Notes: generated from the letters alone by a model not told the origin. A stretch of DNA of 52,274 bases from Segatella copri (GCF_949820605.1 NZ_CATKVU010000004.1:12501-64774), one strand, 5' to 3'; numbered from the stretch's first letter, positions 11,040-19,790 are shown. Numbers and translations: made by a program.

Positions 11040-11500
11040 TTAACATATCTTATATAAACTGTTCCTGTTGAATATACGTATTTTAGTTTATTAGGCAATT
11101 AGACTAAACTAACATTCTAATTTTATACATTATAGATATTCTACAAAAAGGATAATTAAAATGCTGAATTATAAAGTGTCAACATGTTAGGTCTGCAATA
11201 TACATGTTTATCTCGCTAATCATTAGATTATTATAATTGCTGTCAGTTAGTATATTTGTTTAAACGTATTTTTATATTTTCGTCTATTCTAACAAACGTC
11301 TTTACTGCTATTAGTTTATAAGTTTGTTAGTTTATATGGTTATACATAAATATGTTTATTTATCTATTAGTATAATCGTTTATTAGCATAATGGTCTATA
11401 CAAATATTTGTTTAATAGAATATTCATATATAAGTTTAATTAATTTATCCGTCTATTAGGCTATTCATATTTTCGTTTAGTAGCATATTCGAAGTGATGC
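11040..11500. repeat. AT-rich tract with degenerate CGTYTATTAG-like repeats
   Basis: The 800-bp gap between ald and parA contains no gene. Its middle part is very AT-rich and repeats short motifs such as CGTCTATT, CGTTTATTAG, GTTTATTAGC and CGTCTATTAGG at irregular spacing. It precedes a plasmid-type ParA/Rep module and could be an unwinding or partition region; that role is inference. Confidence 0.5.
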
Positions 11501-11760
11501 TTATTCTTCATGAAGATTGTTAGAAAAGTATAAAAAAAAGGATATTTACAAAGAAATAAGACGATAAATTCTTTTATATCAACTATTTTGGCTATTTTTG
11601 CAACCAATATTAGAACTAAAGAATATTAGACAATCCAAAAATAAGACTTTTAGTCTTTCTGGACGAAAGAACATAAGTCAATTCGTTTATTCTAATTGCC
11701 AGCAATTCTAATATATGTAAATTATATTAAACCATAACGTGAAATAAGGAAAAAAGAAAT

Positions 11761-12591
11761 ATGAAACATGAACTACAGGAAATTGTTGCAGTAGTGAACA
11801 ACAAGGGTGGAGTAGGCAAGACGGCTACTGTGCAGTCTCTGGCTTCTGGCATAGTCCGGTTGAATCACAACCTCAGGGTTCTGGTAATAGACTTAGACCC
11901 ACAATGCAACCTCTCTTCGCTTTTCGGAGTGAGAGATAACGAATATGATAACATATACAACGCCATGTGCAAACAGAGTGGTGTGCCAGTCTACAAATGT
12001 AAAAATGGAGTATATGCAGTTCCAGGATCTGCTCAGATGGAAAATATAGAACAACACCTTCCAGGAGGCCCTTCACTGAGAGAACAGATGAAGAGCTACA
12101 CGGTATTACTGGGATGTTTGCAAGACAACGATTGCCATGACATGACAGGAGAAGGACTGAAAAACGTATTTGATGATTTCGACTACATTTTCATCGACTG
12201 TCCTCCAGCACTTTCCAAGAACACTTATAATGCTTTGGTTGCAGCGAGCAAGATTTTGATTCCAGTACAGATGGAAGCATTATCTGTCAAGGGAGTAAGT
12301 GAAGTACTCAGCGTAATGGATGAAGTGAAAGAGTTCCACATGAACGATAATTTGGAATTACTTGGACTCCTGCCAGTTATGGTAGATGAACGAACCAAGA
12401 TTACCAAGGAGTTGAGCAAACTTTTAGGCGAAAAACATGGCGACTTAATTCTGCCTTGCCGTATCCGCCGCTCTGTAAAGTTCCTGGAAGCTCAGGCACA
12501 CGGACAAAGCATATTCGAATATGCACCTTACTCAAGTACAGGTATCGATTACGAAATTGCTATCAAGCGCATGTTCAACATCAAAATCTAA
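11761..12591 (+). CDS. ParA-type partition ATPase
   Basis: A 276-residue ParA/MinD-superfamily ATPase. The deviant Walker A motif KGGVGKT covers residues 15-21, the switch/Walker A' region is DLDPQCNLS, and Walker B is FIDCPPALS. Plasmid and chromid ParA proteins segregate DNA by forming nucleoid-bound gradients driven by a small DNA-binding partner. The next gene (12661-12960) is a good candidate for that partner, and a Rep initiator with iterons follows, so the context is a replication/partition cassette rather than a housekeeping soj. An AT-rich, repeat-laden gap precedes it. Confidence 0.88.
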   Translation: MKHELQEIVAVVNNKGGVGKTATVQSLASGIVRLNHNLRVLVIDLDPQCNLSSLFGVRDNEYDNIYNAMCKQSGVPVYKCKNGVYAVPGSAQMENIEQHLPGGPSLREQMKSYTVLLGCLQDNDCHDMTGEGLKNVFDDFDYIFIDCPPALSKNTYNALVAASKILIPVQMEALSVKGVSEVLSVMDEVKEFHMNDNLELLGLLPVMVDERTKITKELSKLLGEKHGDLILPCRIRRSVKFLEAQAHGQSIFEYAPYSSTGIDYEIAIKRMFNIKI

Positions 12592-12660
12592 TCTTGGTAG
12601 GGTAGGGTGAAACATGCAATAATAAAACAAAAGAAGATAAACTTATAAAATATAAGAATT

Positions 12661-12960
12661 ATGGCTGTAGCAAAAAGAAATTTAGAAGAAATTGGTGAGT
12701 CTCTTGAAAATATGGGCAAGAACGACCGACCAAGTTTATTAAACACAGAAATGGCAAAAAGCGAAGAGGATAAAAATATATCTAAAGGTGGTCGCAAGAG
12801 AAAAAGTTACTGGACTGCAGAGGAAAGACGCACTAGAACGAGTGTGGCTACATATCTTAACAAGGAAGAACTCCTTCTCCTGAAGATGAAATGCCTCTCA
12901 GATGATATCCCACAGGAAAACCTGCTCTACAATATCCTGATGGATTACTTGAAAAAGTAA
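12661..12960 (+). CDS. Small basic ParA-associated protein (ParB-like partner?)
   Basis: A 99-residue protein whose first half is charged and probably disordered (a GGRKRKSYW patch near residue 44), followed by a short C-terminal region, RTSVATYLNKEELLLLKMK, with the look of a ribbon-helix-helix DNA-binding domain: a beta strand then two helices. Its place directly after parA and before the iteron cluster suggests the centromere-binding partner. I do not recognise a named family, so the function rests on position and general shape. Confidence 0.6.
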   Translation: MAVAKRNLEEIGESLENMGKNDRPSLLNTEMAKSEEDKNISKGGRKRKSYWTAEERRTRTSVATYLNKEELLLLKMKCLSDDIPQENLLYNILMDYLKK

Positions 12961-12988
12961 GCAAACAAAAAGTAGTTATTAAAAGGGT

Positions 12989-13073
12989 GAAAACCACAAA
13001 ACTGTTTACCTAAAAAAGCGCTAAGCTTAAAAATAAGGTATAAGTTCCAACAAAAACCACATTTCTGTTTACC
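12989..13073. repeat. Two inverted iterons upstream of rep
   Basis: Two copies of the iteron in reverse orientation, AACCACAAAACTGTTTACC near 12992-13010 and AACCACATTTCTGTTTACC near 13055-13073. They face the direct array at 13176-13329. Confidence 0.75.
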
Positions 13074-13175
13074 AAAAGAATGATAATTATAGATTATTCT
13101 TTATAATAAATTATATATCTCTTATTTATTACAGAGTGTATAATATCTTGATTAATAATGAGTTATGTTTGAAGT

Positions 13176-13329
13176 GGTAAATAGAAATGTGGTTTTAGGT
13201 AAATAGAAATATGGTTTATGGTAAATAGCTTGGTGGTTTCGGGTAAATATTTATGTGGTTTTAAGTAAATAAAAAAGTGGTTTTAGGTAAACAACTTTGT
13301 GGTTTATGGTAAACAGAAATGTGGTTTTT
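13176..13329 (+). repeat. Seven 22-bp direct iterons before the rep gene
   Basis: Units of the form GGTAAAYAGNNNTGTGGTTT start at 13176, 13198, 13220, 13242, 13264, 13286 and 13308, exactly 22 bp apart, and run up to the rep start codon. Exact helical phasing of Rep-binding sites beside the initiator gene is the hallmark of iteron-controlled replicons; the last copies should also mediate autorepression. Confidence 0.9.
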
Positions 13330-13331
13330 AT

Positions 13332-14627
13332 ATGAGTGAACCAAAAGGAAACAAGAATCTGGTGTGGATTAACACACCTTTTTCGCTGACAAAATTGGAT
13401 AAGCAATATACATTATTGCAACAAAACATATTGATGGTTGCAAGTACCCATCTGCAGAAGTATGTTGAAGAGTATTTTACCGAGAAGAGAGTGCTTGGAG
13501 ATGCACGCTCCGACTATCTTTTCGAGAAAGGAATAGAGCATGCTGTTATGGAGATTCCGCCCATCAAAATAGACATCAAGGATTTTCAGGTATCAACGGA
13601 GTTTCATAATTATAAGAATCTGCGTGATACGCTGAAGAACGATATCCTCAACCTGTCGGTGCGTGTAAAGACGGATAGCAAGACAGAGAAGATACAGCAC
13701 GTATTTTCAAACATCGAGATTCCGACAACGCAGAAAGGCTATACAAAGAGCGATGGTGAGAAAGTAGAACGCATCAAGGGTGAAGTAATACTTGAGATAG
13801 ATCCAAAACTCACCATGAGCCTTTTTGACATGCGTCAGGGATATATTCACCATATCTCCATGATTGCTAAATATTCCAAGAAGGTGAATACACCTCGCCT
13901 CTATATATATCTGCTTCGTCAGATGGGACTAGACAAGAGCTTGGATGTTAAGGTTGAGTTTTTGCCGATGAAACAGTATTTGGGTCTGGTAGAACTTGAT
14001 GAACATGGCAATATTCTGCTTGACGACAAGGGGGAGCCTGTGATGAATAAATATCCTAAATTCTCGCAATTCAGAAAACAGGTACTCGATGTGGTAAGGG
14101 AAGATCTCAACAGAATGGCTAGTCGCAGTGAGACAGATATCGTATTTGATGAATTTTCTGAAGAAGACTTTATTTATCGGAACGGAAAGTATAAGGGAGA
14201 TCCTGAATATGTTATCTTCCATATCAAGCGGACGGATGTAGGTATCAATCATATCGGAGATAAAGATGCAGATATTGCTCGTCGTCTGAATGAAAAAATA
14301 AACCGTAATAGGGGAAAGAAAACATCTGATGATGCCACGCAGCAGGGAGATCTTTTTGCGCATGTATATCAGAATCCTGACAAGAAGATAGAAGTAGACA
14401 CGACTCAAGGTTTTGAGCAATGGAATCAGTTTATTTCGATGGTACAGGATACCAGTCAGCAAGCGCTGTTGGGCAGATGCAAATTCATAGGAATCAAGAA
14501 TGACAGATTCTGTATTGCTGCTAGTGATGATGATTTTGCTGCTTTGAAAACATCGGGTCTTGAAAGGCTGGCACAAGAATTTTTTGACTGTGTCGGTTCA
14601 TTCATGCCTGTATTCTATAGAGGCTAA
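13332..14627 (+). CDS. Replication initiator protein (Rep_3/RepB-like)
   Basis: A 431-residue initiator. The start at 13332 (MSEPKGNKNLVW) is chosen because upstream in-frame codons fall inside the last iteron. The N-terminal third (NTPFSLTKLDKQYTLLQQNI) and middle part (KVNTPRLYIYLLRQM) look like the two winged-helix domains of Rep_3-type proteins that bind iterons and melt the origin. The C-terminal 100 residues form an acidic/polar extension with EQWNQFISMVQD. Iterons sit on both sides of the gene. The rRNA operon nearby implies the module is on a chromosome or a very large replicon. Confidence 0.85.
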   Translation: MSEPKGNKNLVWINTPFSLTKLDKQYTLLQQNILMVASTHLQKYVEEYFTEKRVLGDARSDYLFEKGIEHAVMEIPPIKIDIKDFQVSTEFHNYKNLRDTLKNDILNLSVRVKTDSKTEKIQHVFSNIEIPTTQKGYTKSDGEKVERIKGEVILEIDPKLTMSLFDMRQGYIHHISMIAKYSKKVNTPRLYIYLLRQMGLDKSLDVKVEFLPMKQYLGLVELDEHGNILLDDKGEPVMNKYPKFSQFRKQVLDVVREDLNRMASRSETDIVFDEFSEEDFIYRNGKYKGDPEYVIFHIKRTDVGINHIGDKDADIARRLNEKINRNRGKKTSDDATQQGDLFAHVYQNPDKKIEVDTTQGFEQWNQFISMVQDTSQQALLGRCKFIGIKNDRFCIAASDDDFAALKTSGLERLAQEFFDCVGSFMPVFYRG

Positions 14628-14644
14628 GCAGAACAAGAAAGCAG

Positions 14645-14677
14645 AAGAGGAAGTAGGGGAGTACCGTACTTCCTCTT
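14645..14677 (+). terminator. Terminator after rep
   Basis: Perfect 11-bp arms AAGAGGAAGTA (14645-14655) and TACTTCCTCTT (14667-14677) are followed by a T run. Confidence 0.8.
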
Positions 14678-14687
14678 TTTGATATGT

Positions 14688-15401
14688 AAAACCACATTTC
14701 TGTTTACCTACTTTTAAGAATGGCTTATCATCATAACCACAAAACTGTTTACCTGAAATGGCATGTATATAATTCATTCCATTTTGAGGTTATATTAATT
14801 ATTTACCAAATCCCGTGTTATAATTTGATATGTAATAAGTTATATAATTTTTATATCAGTCTTTTATTCTTTGGTAAACAGTTTTGTGGTTTCTGGTAAA
14901 CAAAATAGTGGTTTTAGGTAAACAGTTTTGTGGTTTTTATCTTGATAAGATGCTATTTTTTATCTTATTCTATTTGAAATCAGGCACCTGAATACAATTT
15001 GAATATGTGTATAACTATCAGTATGTTAATATGTTATGTAAAACGCCTAAAGGAGTTGTCTAGACATTTTAATTTTTTCTTTAGTAGCAACTGAATAAGA
15101 ATTTAAAAACCACAAAACTCTTTACCTGGCAGAACGTTCATCGATTTTTCTCTTAAACCACATTTCTGTTTACCTGTTTTTCTTATGAATTTAACTAGGT
15201 AAAAAACACATTTCAATTTACCTAAAAAGGAGCAACTGCTTTTTACTAGGATAGGTAAACAGTTTTGTGGTTTAGATAAATAGAATAGTGGTTTAGGTAA
15301 ACAAAAATGTGGTTTGTGTTACAAAATGCAGTGATTTTTGGTAAACAACTTTGTGGTTTATGCGTAGTTTTTGAATTTAGGTAAACAGTTTTGTGGTTTT
15401 C
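14688..15401. repeat. Downstream iteron field, direct and inverted copies
   Basis: This gene-free stretch carries about a dozen further iterons. Direct copies start at 14873, 14895, 14917 (22-bp spacing), 15254, 15275, 15296 and near 15340 and 15380. Inverted copies lie at about 14688-14709, 14735-14753, 15105-15126 and 15154-15175, with a degenerate one near 15198-15225. The arrangement resembles inc/handcuffing repeats that titrate Rep and limit copy number. No coding region is visible between 14628 and 15636. Confidence 0.85.
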
Positions 15402-15580
15402 TCCTTATAGAGAATCAAATTCTTAATTGTCTAATTGTAGAATTGACTAATTGCCGGAAAAACGACAAGTAAGTTTCTTTTTTAGGTTATTGTTTTGTCA
15501 TTGAACTGCTTTCAAGTAAGAAACATTTTAGTAAGAGACTGACTCAAACGTTAGTTGCTGCTACAGTATTATATAATAGT

Positions 15581-15623
15581 GCCAAGAAAACCCAAAGGTC
15601 TTTAGTCTTTGGATTTTCTTGGC
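15581..15623. terminator. Terminator after the hypothetical gene at 15637
   Basis: GCCAAGAAAACCCAAAG pairs with CTTTGGATTTTCTTGGC (15607-15623) in a long stem just beyond the stop codon of the minus-strand gene. Confidence 0.75.
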
Positions 15624-15636
15624 ACAAAATTTAGCC

Positions 15637-16758
15637 TTAATCTGTTTCCTTATGTTTATGCAAACGGCTAATTATCTTGTAGCCTCTTCCGTATCTTTTG
15701 CCTTTTATTCCAATCAGTCCACCATTATAATAATTCAGAACTTCATTTTTATGGAGTCTTGATAGGGTGGTGTTGAAACAGTTTATCTTGAGAGTAGGAT
15801 AGAGTTGCATAGTCTTATCAATAAGACTCTCTTTGGTTTGCGGGAGGGACTCATCTGTTAAGACTTTTACCATCGTAGATGCCAAAGAAGGTTTGGAATT
15901 AGCTTTCAGGATAGTCTTTTCTTTTTTCTTTTCCTTCTTCTCCTTCTTCTTATGGTTATCTACAGTTGGAGTGGCAGTCTTTTTCTCTTCCTTCTTTGCC
16001 TGTTTGGCAAAGGATTCCGCATTGATGTCAAGCTTCAGTCCCAGAATTTCCGAAATGATGTTCTTGAGGACATAGATGAACAACTCGCTGTCTTTACTCT
16101 TGAGTGAGGTCTCTTGTTTCCAGTAGCGACTCTTGAAAGCAAGTTGGGTCAACTCTTCAATCTCCTGTTCTGAAATATCTTCTTTGTTAGCGAGACGTGC
16201 ATTGGCCACATTGAGGAATGAAGCAAAGGAGAAGGTGGAGAATTGACTTGGAATTACGTATGTGAAAATATGATTGTTTTCTCCCTTTGCTGAAGGATGT
16301 TTGAGATTAATCATACTCATCCCTTTTACCAGAGCAATTAAAAAAGCCATGCTGGCGTATGAGAGATTTGTATTTTCAACCTCACAGATTCCTTTATAGT
16401 CGAGATTCTTATCCGAGATAAAGTTCATGGTAAAAATACCATAGTTAGTCCATTCTGTAGAATGGAGCAACTGCTGGAGTGTGGGATCTTCCGGTGCACC
16501 CAAGCCTCTGTTAACGCTATCTATATAGCGACGCATTGTTTCTACTTCTTCCCATTGGAGAAGTGAATCATCTCCCGGCTCATGGTTTCTGATGCAGCCG
16601 ATGGTTCCCAGTCTGATAACATCAGCAGAAGTTGAAGTTCGCAGGTGATTTGCGAGCTTGGCAAATAAATTAGGCATCCAGTCGAAATCATCAACCGGTG
16701 AATCTATATAATCTTCCTGATAGTAATTGTTATCAGTAAAATCTAAATCTTGATACAT
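15637..16758 (-). CDS. Unrecognised protein next to the replicon module
   Basis: A 373-residue soluble protein with no signal peptide that I cannot assign to a family. The first 30 residues are acidic and rich in Asp/Tyr. Residues about 45-250 look globular and helical. A very Lys/Glu-rich linker (KKKEKKEKKKEK) follows near residue 275, then a C-terminal domain of about 90 residues with TKESLIDKTMQLYPTLK and NTTLSRLHKNEVLNYY, whose pattern suggests a winged helix. The start at 16758 is preferred because the longer frame from 16800 begins within the -7 promoter box. Its position beside the iterons suggests, but does not prove, a role in the replicon. Confidence 0.7.
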   Translation of the reverse strand: MYQDLDFTDNNYYQEDYIDSPVDDFDWMPNLFAKLANHLRTSTSADVIRLGTIGCIRNHEPGDDSLLQWEEVETMRRYIDSVNRGLGAPEDPTLQQLLHSTEWTNYGIFTMNFISDKNLDYKGICEVENTNLSYASMAFLIALVKGMSMINLKHPSAKGENNHIFTYVIPSQFSTFSFASFLNVANARLANKEDISEQEIEELTQLAFKSRYWKQETSLKSKDSELFIYVLKNIISEILGLKLDINAESFAKQAKKEEKKTATPTVDNHKKKEKKEKKKEKTILKANSKPSLASTMVKVLTDESLPQTKESLIDKTMQLYPTLKINCFNTTLSRLHKNEVLNYYNGGLIGIKGKRYGRGYKIISRLHKHKETD

Positions 16759-16796
16759 GCTATATTCTGTAAAAATATTGAATTCAAATCTTTCAT

Positions 16797-16829
16797 GCAA
16801 AGGTAAGAAAAAATATTCTATTCTCCAAA
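16797..16829 (-). promoter_or_regulatory. Promoter of the gene at 15637-16758
   Basis: On the minus strand TTTG (16826-16829) and TACCTTTGC (16797-16805) are separated by exactly 20 bp. The start codon follows about 40 bp later. Confidence 0.7.
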
Positions 16830-17055
16830 TTTTTGGCTAACTATTTGAACATCAGAGTATATTTTATGGTTTTGTTTGCTGAAAAATCACAAAAAATGGT
16901 CAAAAGACAGACTTTTTAATAGTTTACAGGTCAAAAGGTGAGAAAGAATCTGTATTGATGTCTTTGAAAACCGCAGGGATGACGTCATCAAGGTTGCGAT
17001 ATTTCCTGGTTAAACTAGAGAGAGGGTGTGCAAATAGGTCTGGATAATAGTTGGC

Positions 17056-17140
17056 GCATAACAGTTGCCCACCGCATGCATAACAGGTGTTGTGCATGCG
17101 CATATCAGCTGTTATGCAAGCGCACAACAGCTGTTGTGCG
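17056..17140. repeat. Palindrome array 1, 22-bp period
   Basis: Four 18-bp units start at 17056, 17078, 17100 and 17122, exactly 22 bp apart. The first is degraded on its right half; the next two are near-palindromes (GCATAACAGGTGTTGTGC, GCATATCAGCTGTTATGC) and the last is a perfect one, GCACAACAGCTGTTGTGC, inside a 20-bp palindrome at 17121-17140. The array is intergenic, between the CNNM gene's 3' end and the promoter of the gene at 15637-16758. Confidence 0.85.
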
Positions 17141-17160
17141 ACCGTAGATACTAACTGTCT

Positions 17161-17226
17161 CAACAACATATCCTATCTTTTCCAACAACATATCCTATCT
17201 TTTCCAACAACATATCCTATCTATTC
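17161..17226 (+). repeat. Three tandem 22-bp repeats
   Basis: Units begin CAACAACATATCCTATCT at 17161, 17183 and 17205 and differ only near the end of the third. They lie 20 bp from palindrome array 1 and share its 22-bp period but not its sequence. Confidence 0.9.
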
Positions 17227-17299
17227 TAACAACAAGAAGAGGGTGAATCATTAACTTATGACCCACCCTTTCTCGTTAAAATGCTATGTTCTGCAAATA

Positions 17300-18355
17300 T
17301 TAAGCTTTACTGTCAGGAATGGCAGATACAATACCTTGGTACATCATACGCGATTTTTCCTTAGCCAATGCCTGCATATCCACTGCCACATCGTCTTCAT
17401 CTACGATTTCTACGCCAGTCATCGTTTCGATTACGTCTTCCATGGAAACCACTCCTCTCAGACATCCGTATTCATCTACGATGATAGAGATGTGTTCTCG
17501 TTTTTCCAACATCTTTTCCCATATCTGGTATAGAGATTCATCCTCGTTGAAGGAAAGAATCGGACGCATCAGTTCGGATAATCTGGTTTGGAACTCATCG
17601 TCTGAAACCAATTTGAGAACCATATCTTTCAATACGTATCCCACAATGATATCTTTATTGTAGTCATAAACGGGAATGCGTGAGAATTTCCATTCTTTCT
17701 GTTCGTAAAACTCCTTGGTAGTCAGATTCATGTTGGCTGATTCTACTACGATGGATGGAGTCATAACCTCCTTGGCCTTTACTCCTGCCAGGCGAATGCA
17801 GCTTTTGATGATCTTGCTTTCCGATTCACGGAAGATGCCTTCTGTAGTACCTACATCTACCATGGCCGATACCTCTTCGCGACTCATGGAAGCCTGGTGG
17901 TTCTTCGGAGTAAATACCTTAGTGATAAGTTCCGAAAGCAGTACCAAAGGATAGGTGATGAAGATGAGCACACGGATGATCTTGGTAGATGTCATGGCAA
18001 GAGAGCGCCAATATGAAGCTCCGATAGTTTTCGGGATGATTTCTGAAAGTACCAGAATCAACAGAGTGAGAATGGCGGAAATGATACCGAAGTATTCTTC
18101 GCCAAAGAGTTTCATAGACTCGGCTCCTACACCGGCAGAACCGATGGTGTGGGCGATGGTGTTGAGTGAAAGAATGGCACCCACCGGACGGTCTACGTTG
18201 TTCTTATACTGTTTCATCAGTGAGGCAGTCTTGTTGCCTTGATTCTCCTTCATCGAGATAAACGACATCGGAGTAGAAAGTAATACCGCCTCCAGGACGG
18301 AGCATAAAAAGGATAGTGACAGAGCACCTAAAAAATATAAAATGATTAAACCCAT
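17300..18355 (-). CDS. CNNM/DUF21 and CBS-domain membrane protein (CorC/hemolysin family)
   Basis: A 351-residue inner-membrane protein. Residues 1-150 hold a DUF21/CNNM transmembrane domain with the typical motif VLSEIIPKTIGASYW. Two CBS repeats follow, marked by VMTPSIVVESA (about 200-215) and HISIIVDEYGCLRGVVSMEDVI (cut here to its core VDEYGCLRGVVSMEDV). Relatives are magnesium/cobalt exporters or regulators; the usual C-terminal CorC_HlyC domain is absent, so this is the shorter form. A leader of about 170 bp with a TATCTTTGC box lies upstream. Confidence 0.85.
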   Translation of the reverse strand: MGLIILYFLGALSLSFLCSVLEAVLLSTPMSFISMKENQGNKTASLMKQYKNNVDRPVGAILSLNTIAHTIGSAGVGAESMKLFGEEYFGIISAILTLLILVLSEIIPKTIGASYWRSLAMTSTKIIRVLIFITYPLVLLSELITKVFTPKNHQASMSREEVSAMVDVGTTEGIFRESESKIIKSCIRLAGVKAKEVMTPSIVVESANMNLTTKEFYEQKEWKFSRIPVYDYNKDIIVGYVLKDMVLKLVSDDEFQTRLSELMRPILSFNEDESLYQIWEKMLEKREHISIIVDEYGCLRGVVSMEDVIETMTGVEIVDEDDVAVDMQALAKEKSRMMYQGIVSAIPDSKA

Positions 18356-18426
18356 GTAATTTTAAATTCGTTAATAATATAGTATCTCAAGCAAGATAGA
18401 TATTATTTCCGAAGGCTACAGTTGAG

Positions 18427-18449
18427 GATGTAATGGGGAACATTACATC
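18427..18449. other. Perfect 9-bp hairpin in the CNNM leader
   Basis: GATGTAATG and CATTACATC flank a 5-nt loop. On the minus strand this lies in the 5' leader of the CNNM gene, about 75 bp before its start. It may be regulatory; no known riboswitch shape is recognised. The rest of the 340-bp gap holds only promoters. Confidence 0.4.
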
Positions 18450-18696
18450 TATATTTATCCAATATCAGTGTATTTATAAGTCTCATCACAATATGTTTCT
18501 ATTTTCTGCAAAGATACTGATTAAAAAATGAATCTAATATGTTTTTGTTGAAAATTAAATTGTTTTAATATGTTTTTGGCAAATTTGCAGAGAAGTATAA
18601 AAAAATCTAATTTTAACAATAATATAATGTATAATTCATCAAGTATTTATGAATATTAGGTATTTTTGCAATCAGCATTTAGAAAATTGATTCAAT

Positions 18697-19461
18697 ATGA
18701 AAAAGAAAATACCTATCATTCTCCTTAACTTTACCGGCGTATACGAATTGGAGGCATTTGCCTCAAATAAGAATATTATCCATGTAGATTGCCGGGACAT
18801 GAAAGGGGTAGACTGCTATTGTGACGAAGAGGGTAGCGAGGAACTGCATCGCCGATTGGCTCCTTTTCCTGCCAAAGCCGTTCATTTCATAGATTCCGGA
18901 GATTTCCATTATCTTACGGAATATTGGGTGTCAAGAATTCATGAACCTTTCTCGCTCATTGTTTTCGACCATCATCCGGATATGCAGCAACCGGAATGGG
19001 AGGGTGTTGTGTCATGTGGCGGTTGGGTGAGAGATGTTTTGGAGAAGAACCCGTTTGTCAAACACATTATCATTGTGGGGGCATCGGACGAGTTGATAGC
19101 CCAGGTGCCTGTTCACTTAAGAGAGAGGGTGTTGTTTTACAGTCAGGCAGAGATAGACCATCACCAGGCTTGGCCGTCGAAGGCTGGTAAACTTATACAT
19201 GAGCCGATTTACATATCCATAGATAAGGATGTATTGAGAAAGCAGGATGCCATCACCGACTGGAGCAATGGAGATATGACACTTATGCAGCTCCAAGCCG
19301 TGCTTCGCATCATCTATGCCCATGAAAAAGTGATAGGGGTAGATATTACAGGCGAATGTTCAGCTACGCTTGATTATTTCTCTGAGTTGGAGGATGCAGA
19401 GATTAACAACGAGGCAAATGAAGAATTGCTAAGGATGATTCTGGAGGAGAACCATCCTTAG
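18697..19461 (+). CDS. Arginase/agmatinase-fold protein
   Basis: A 254-residue cytoplasmic protein of the ureohydrolase superfamily. The metal-binding motif FDHHPDMQ (about residues 90-97) matches the family DxHxD, and SIDKDVLRKQDAITDW plus VIGVDITGECS match the second Asp-x-Asp site and the C-terminal strand. It is shorter than classical arginase (about 300), and the first residues begin directly with the Rossmann-like fold. Hydrolysis of a guanidino or formimino compound is likely; the substrate is not readable. A TATTTTTGC promoter box lies about 30 bp upstream of the start. Confidence 0.75.
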   Translation: MKKKIPIILLNFTGVYELEAFASNKNIIHVDCRDMKGVDCYCDEEGSEELHRRLAPFPAKAVHFIDSGDFHYLTEYWVSRIHEPFSLIVFDHHPDMQQPEWEGVVSCGGWVRDVLEKNPFVKHIIIVGASDELIAQVPVHLRERVLFYSQAEIDHHQAWPSKAGKLIHEPIYISIDKDVLRKQDAITDWSNGDMTLMQLQAVLRIIYAHEKVIGVDITGECSATLDYFSELEDAEINNEANEELLRMILEENHP

Positions 19462-19466
19462 CCTTC

Positions 19467-19592
19467 TTAAGCGTAAGCTTGAAGAATACGGTCTAGCTCG
19501 TCGAGTTCTTCCTCCTTTGTTGCCCAGCTTGTCACGAATCGGCAGATGATTTCATGTTCGCTCTTTCTTTCCCATATCTCGAATATAAGTGG
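19467..19592 (-). pseudogene. Threonine aldolase C-terminal remnant
   Basis: On the minus strand an open frame of about 41 codons ends at 19467 and reads ICRFVTSWATKEEELDEL near its end, a close match to the C-terminus of low-specificity L-threonine aldolases (RFVTSWATTEE). A stop lies directly upstream at 19593, and the PLP-binding domain is absent. It is the tail of a lost gene, 5 bp beyond the arginase-fold gene's stop. Confidence 0.75.
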
Positions 19593-19790
19593 TCATTATA
19601 CAGATGTCATGTTCCGTCAGTTAACCAGGTTTATTTTTTTTACAAAATCATGATTTAAATCCTCTGAAAATCACGAATTTCCGCTCGGAAAATATTTCTT
19701 GAAGAATATTGGAAATATAGCGAAATTCGTAATCGTCAGATATTCAACGTGTTATAAATCTCACTAATTTCTTCGGAAATCCGGAATTCT

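Noticed and set aside
13176..15401. Regular repeats considered as a CRISPR array
   Set aside because: The units are contiguous 22-mers without unique spacers, occur in both orientations and flank a Rep gene; no cas genes are present.
16924..17169. Open frame of 81 codons on the minus strand over palindrome array 1
   Set aside because: Its sequence is generated by the palindromes and tandem repeats, with no promoter, no family likeness and low-complexity Cys/Thr/Ala content.
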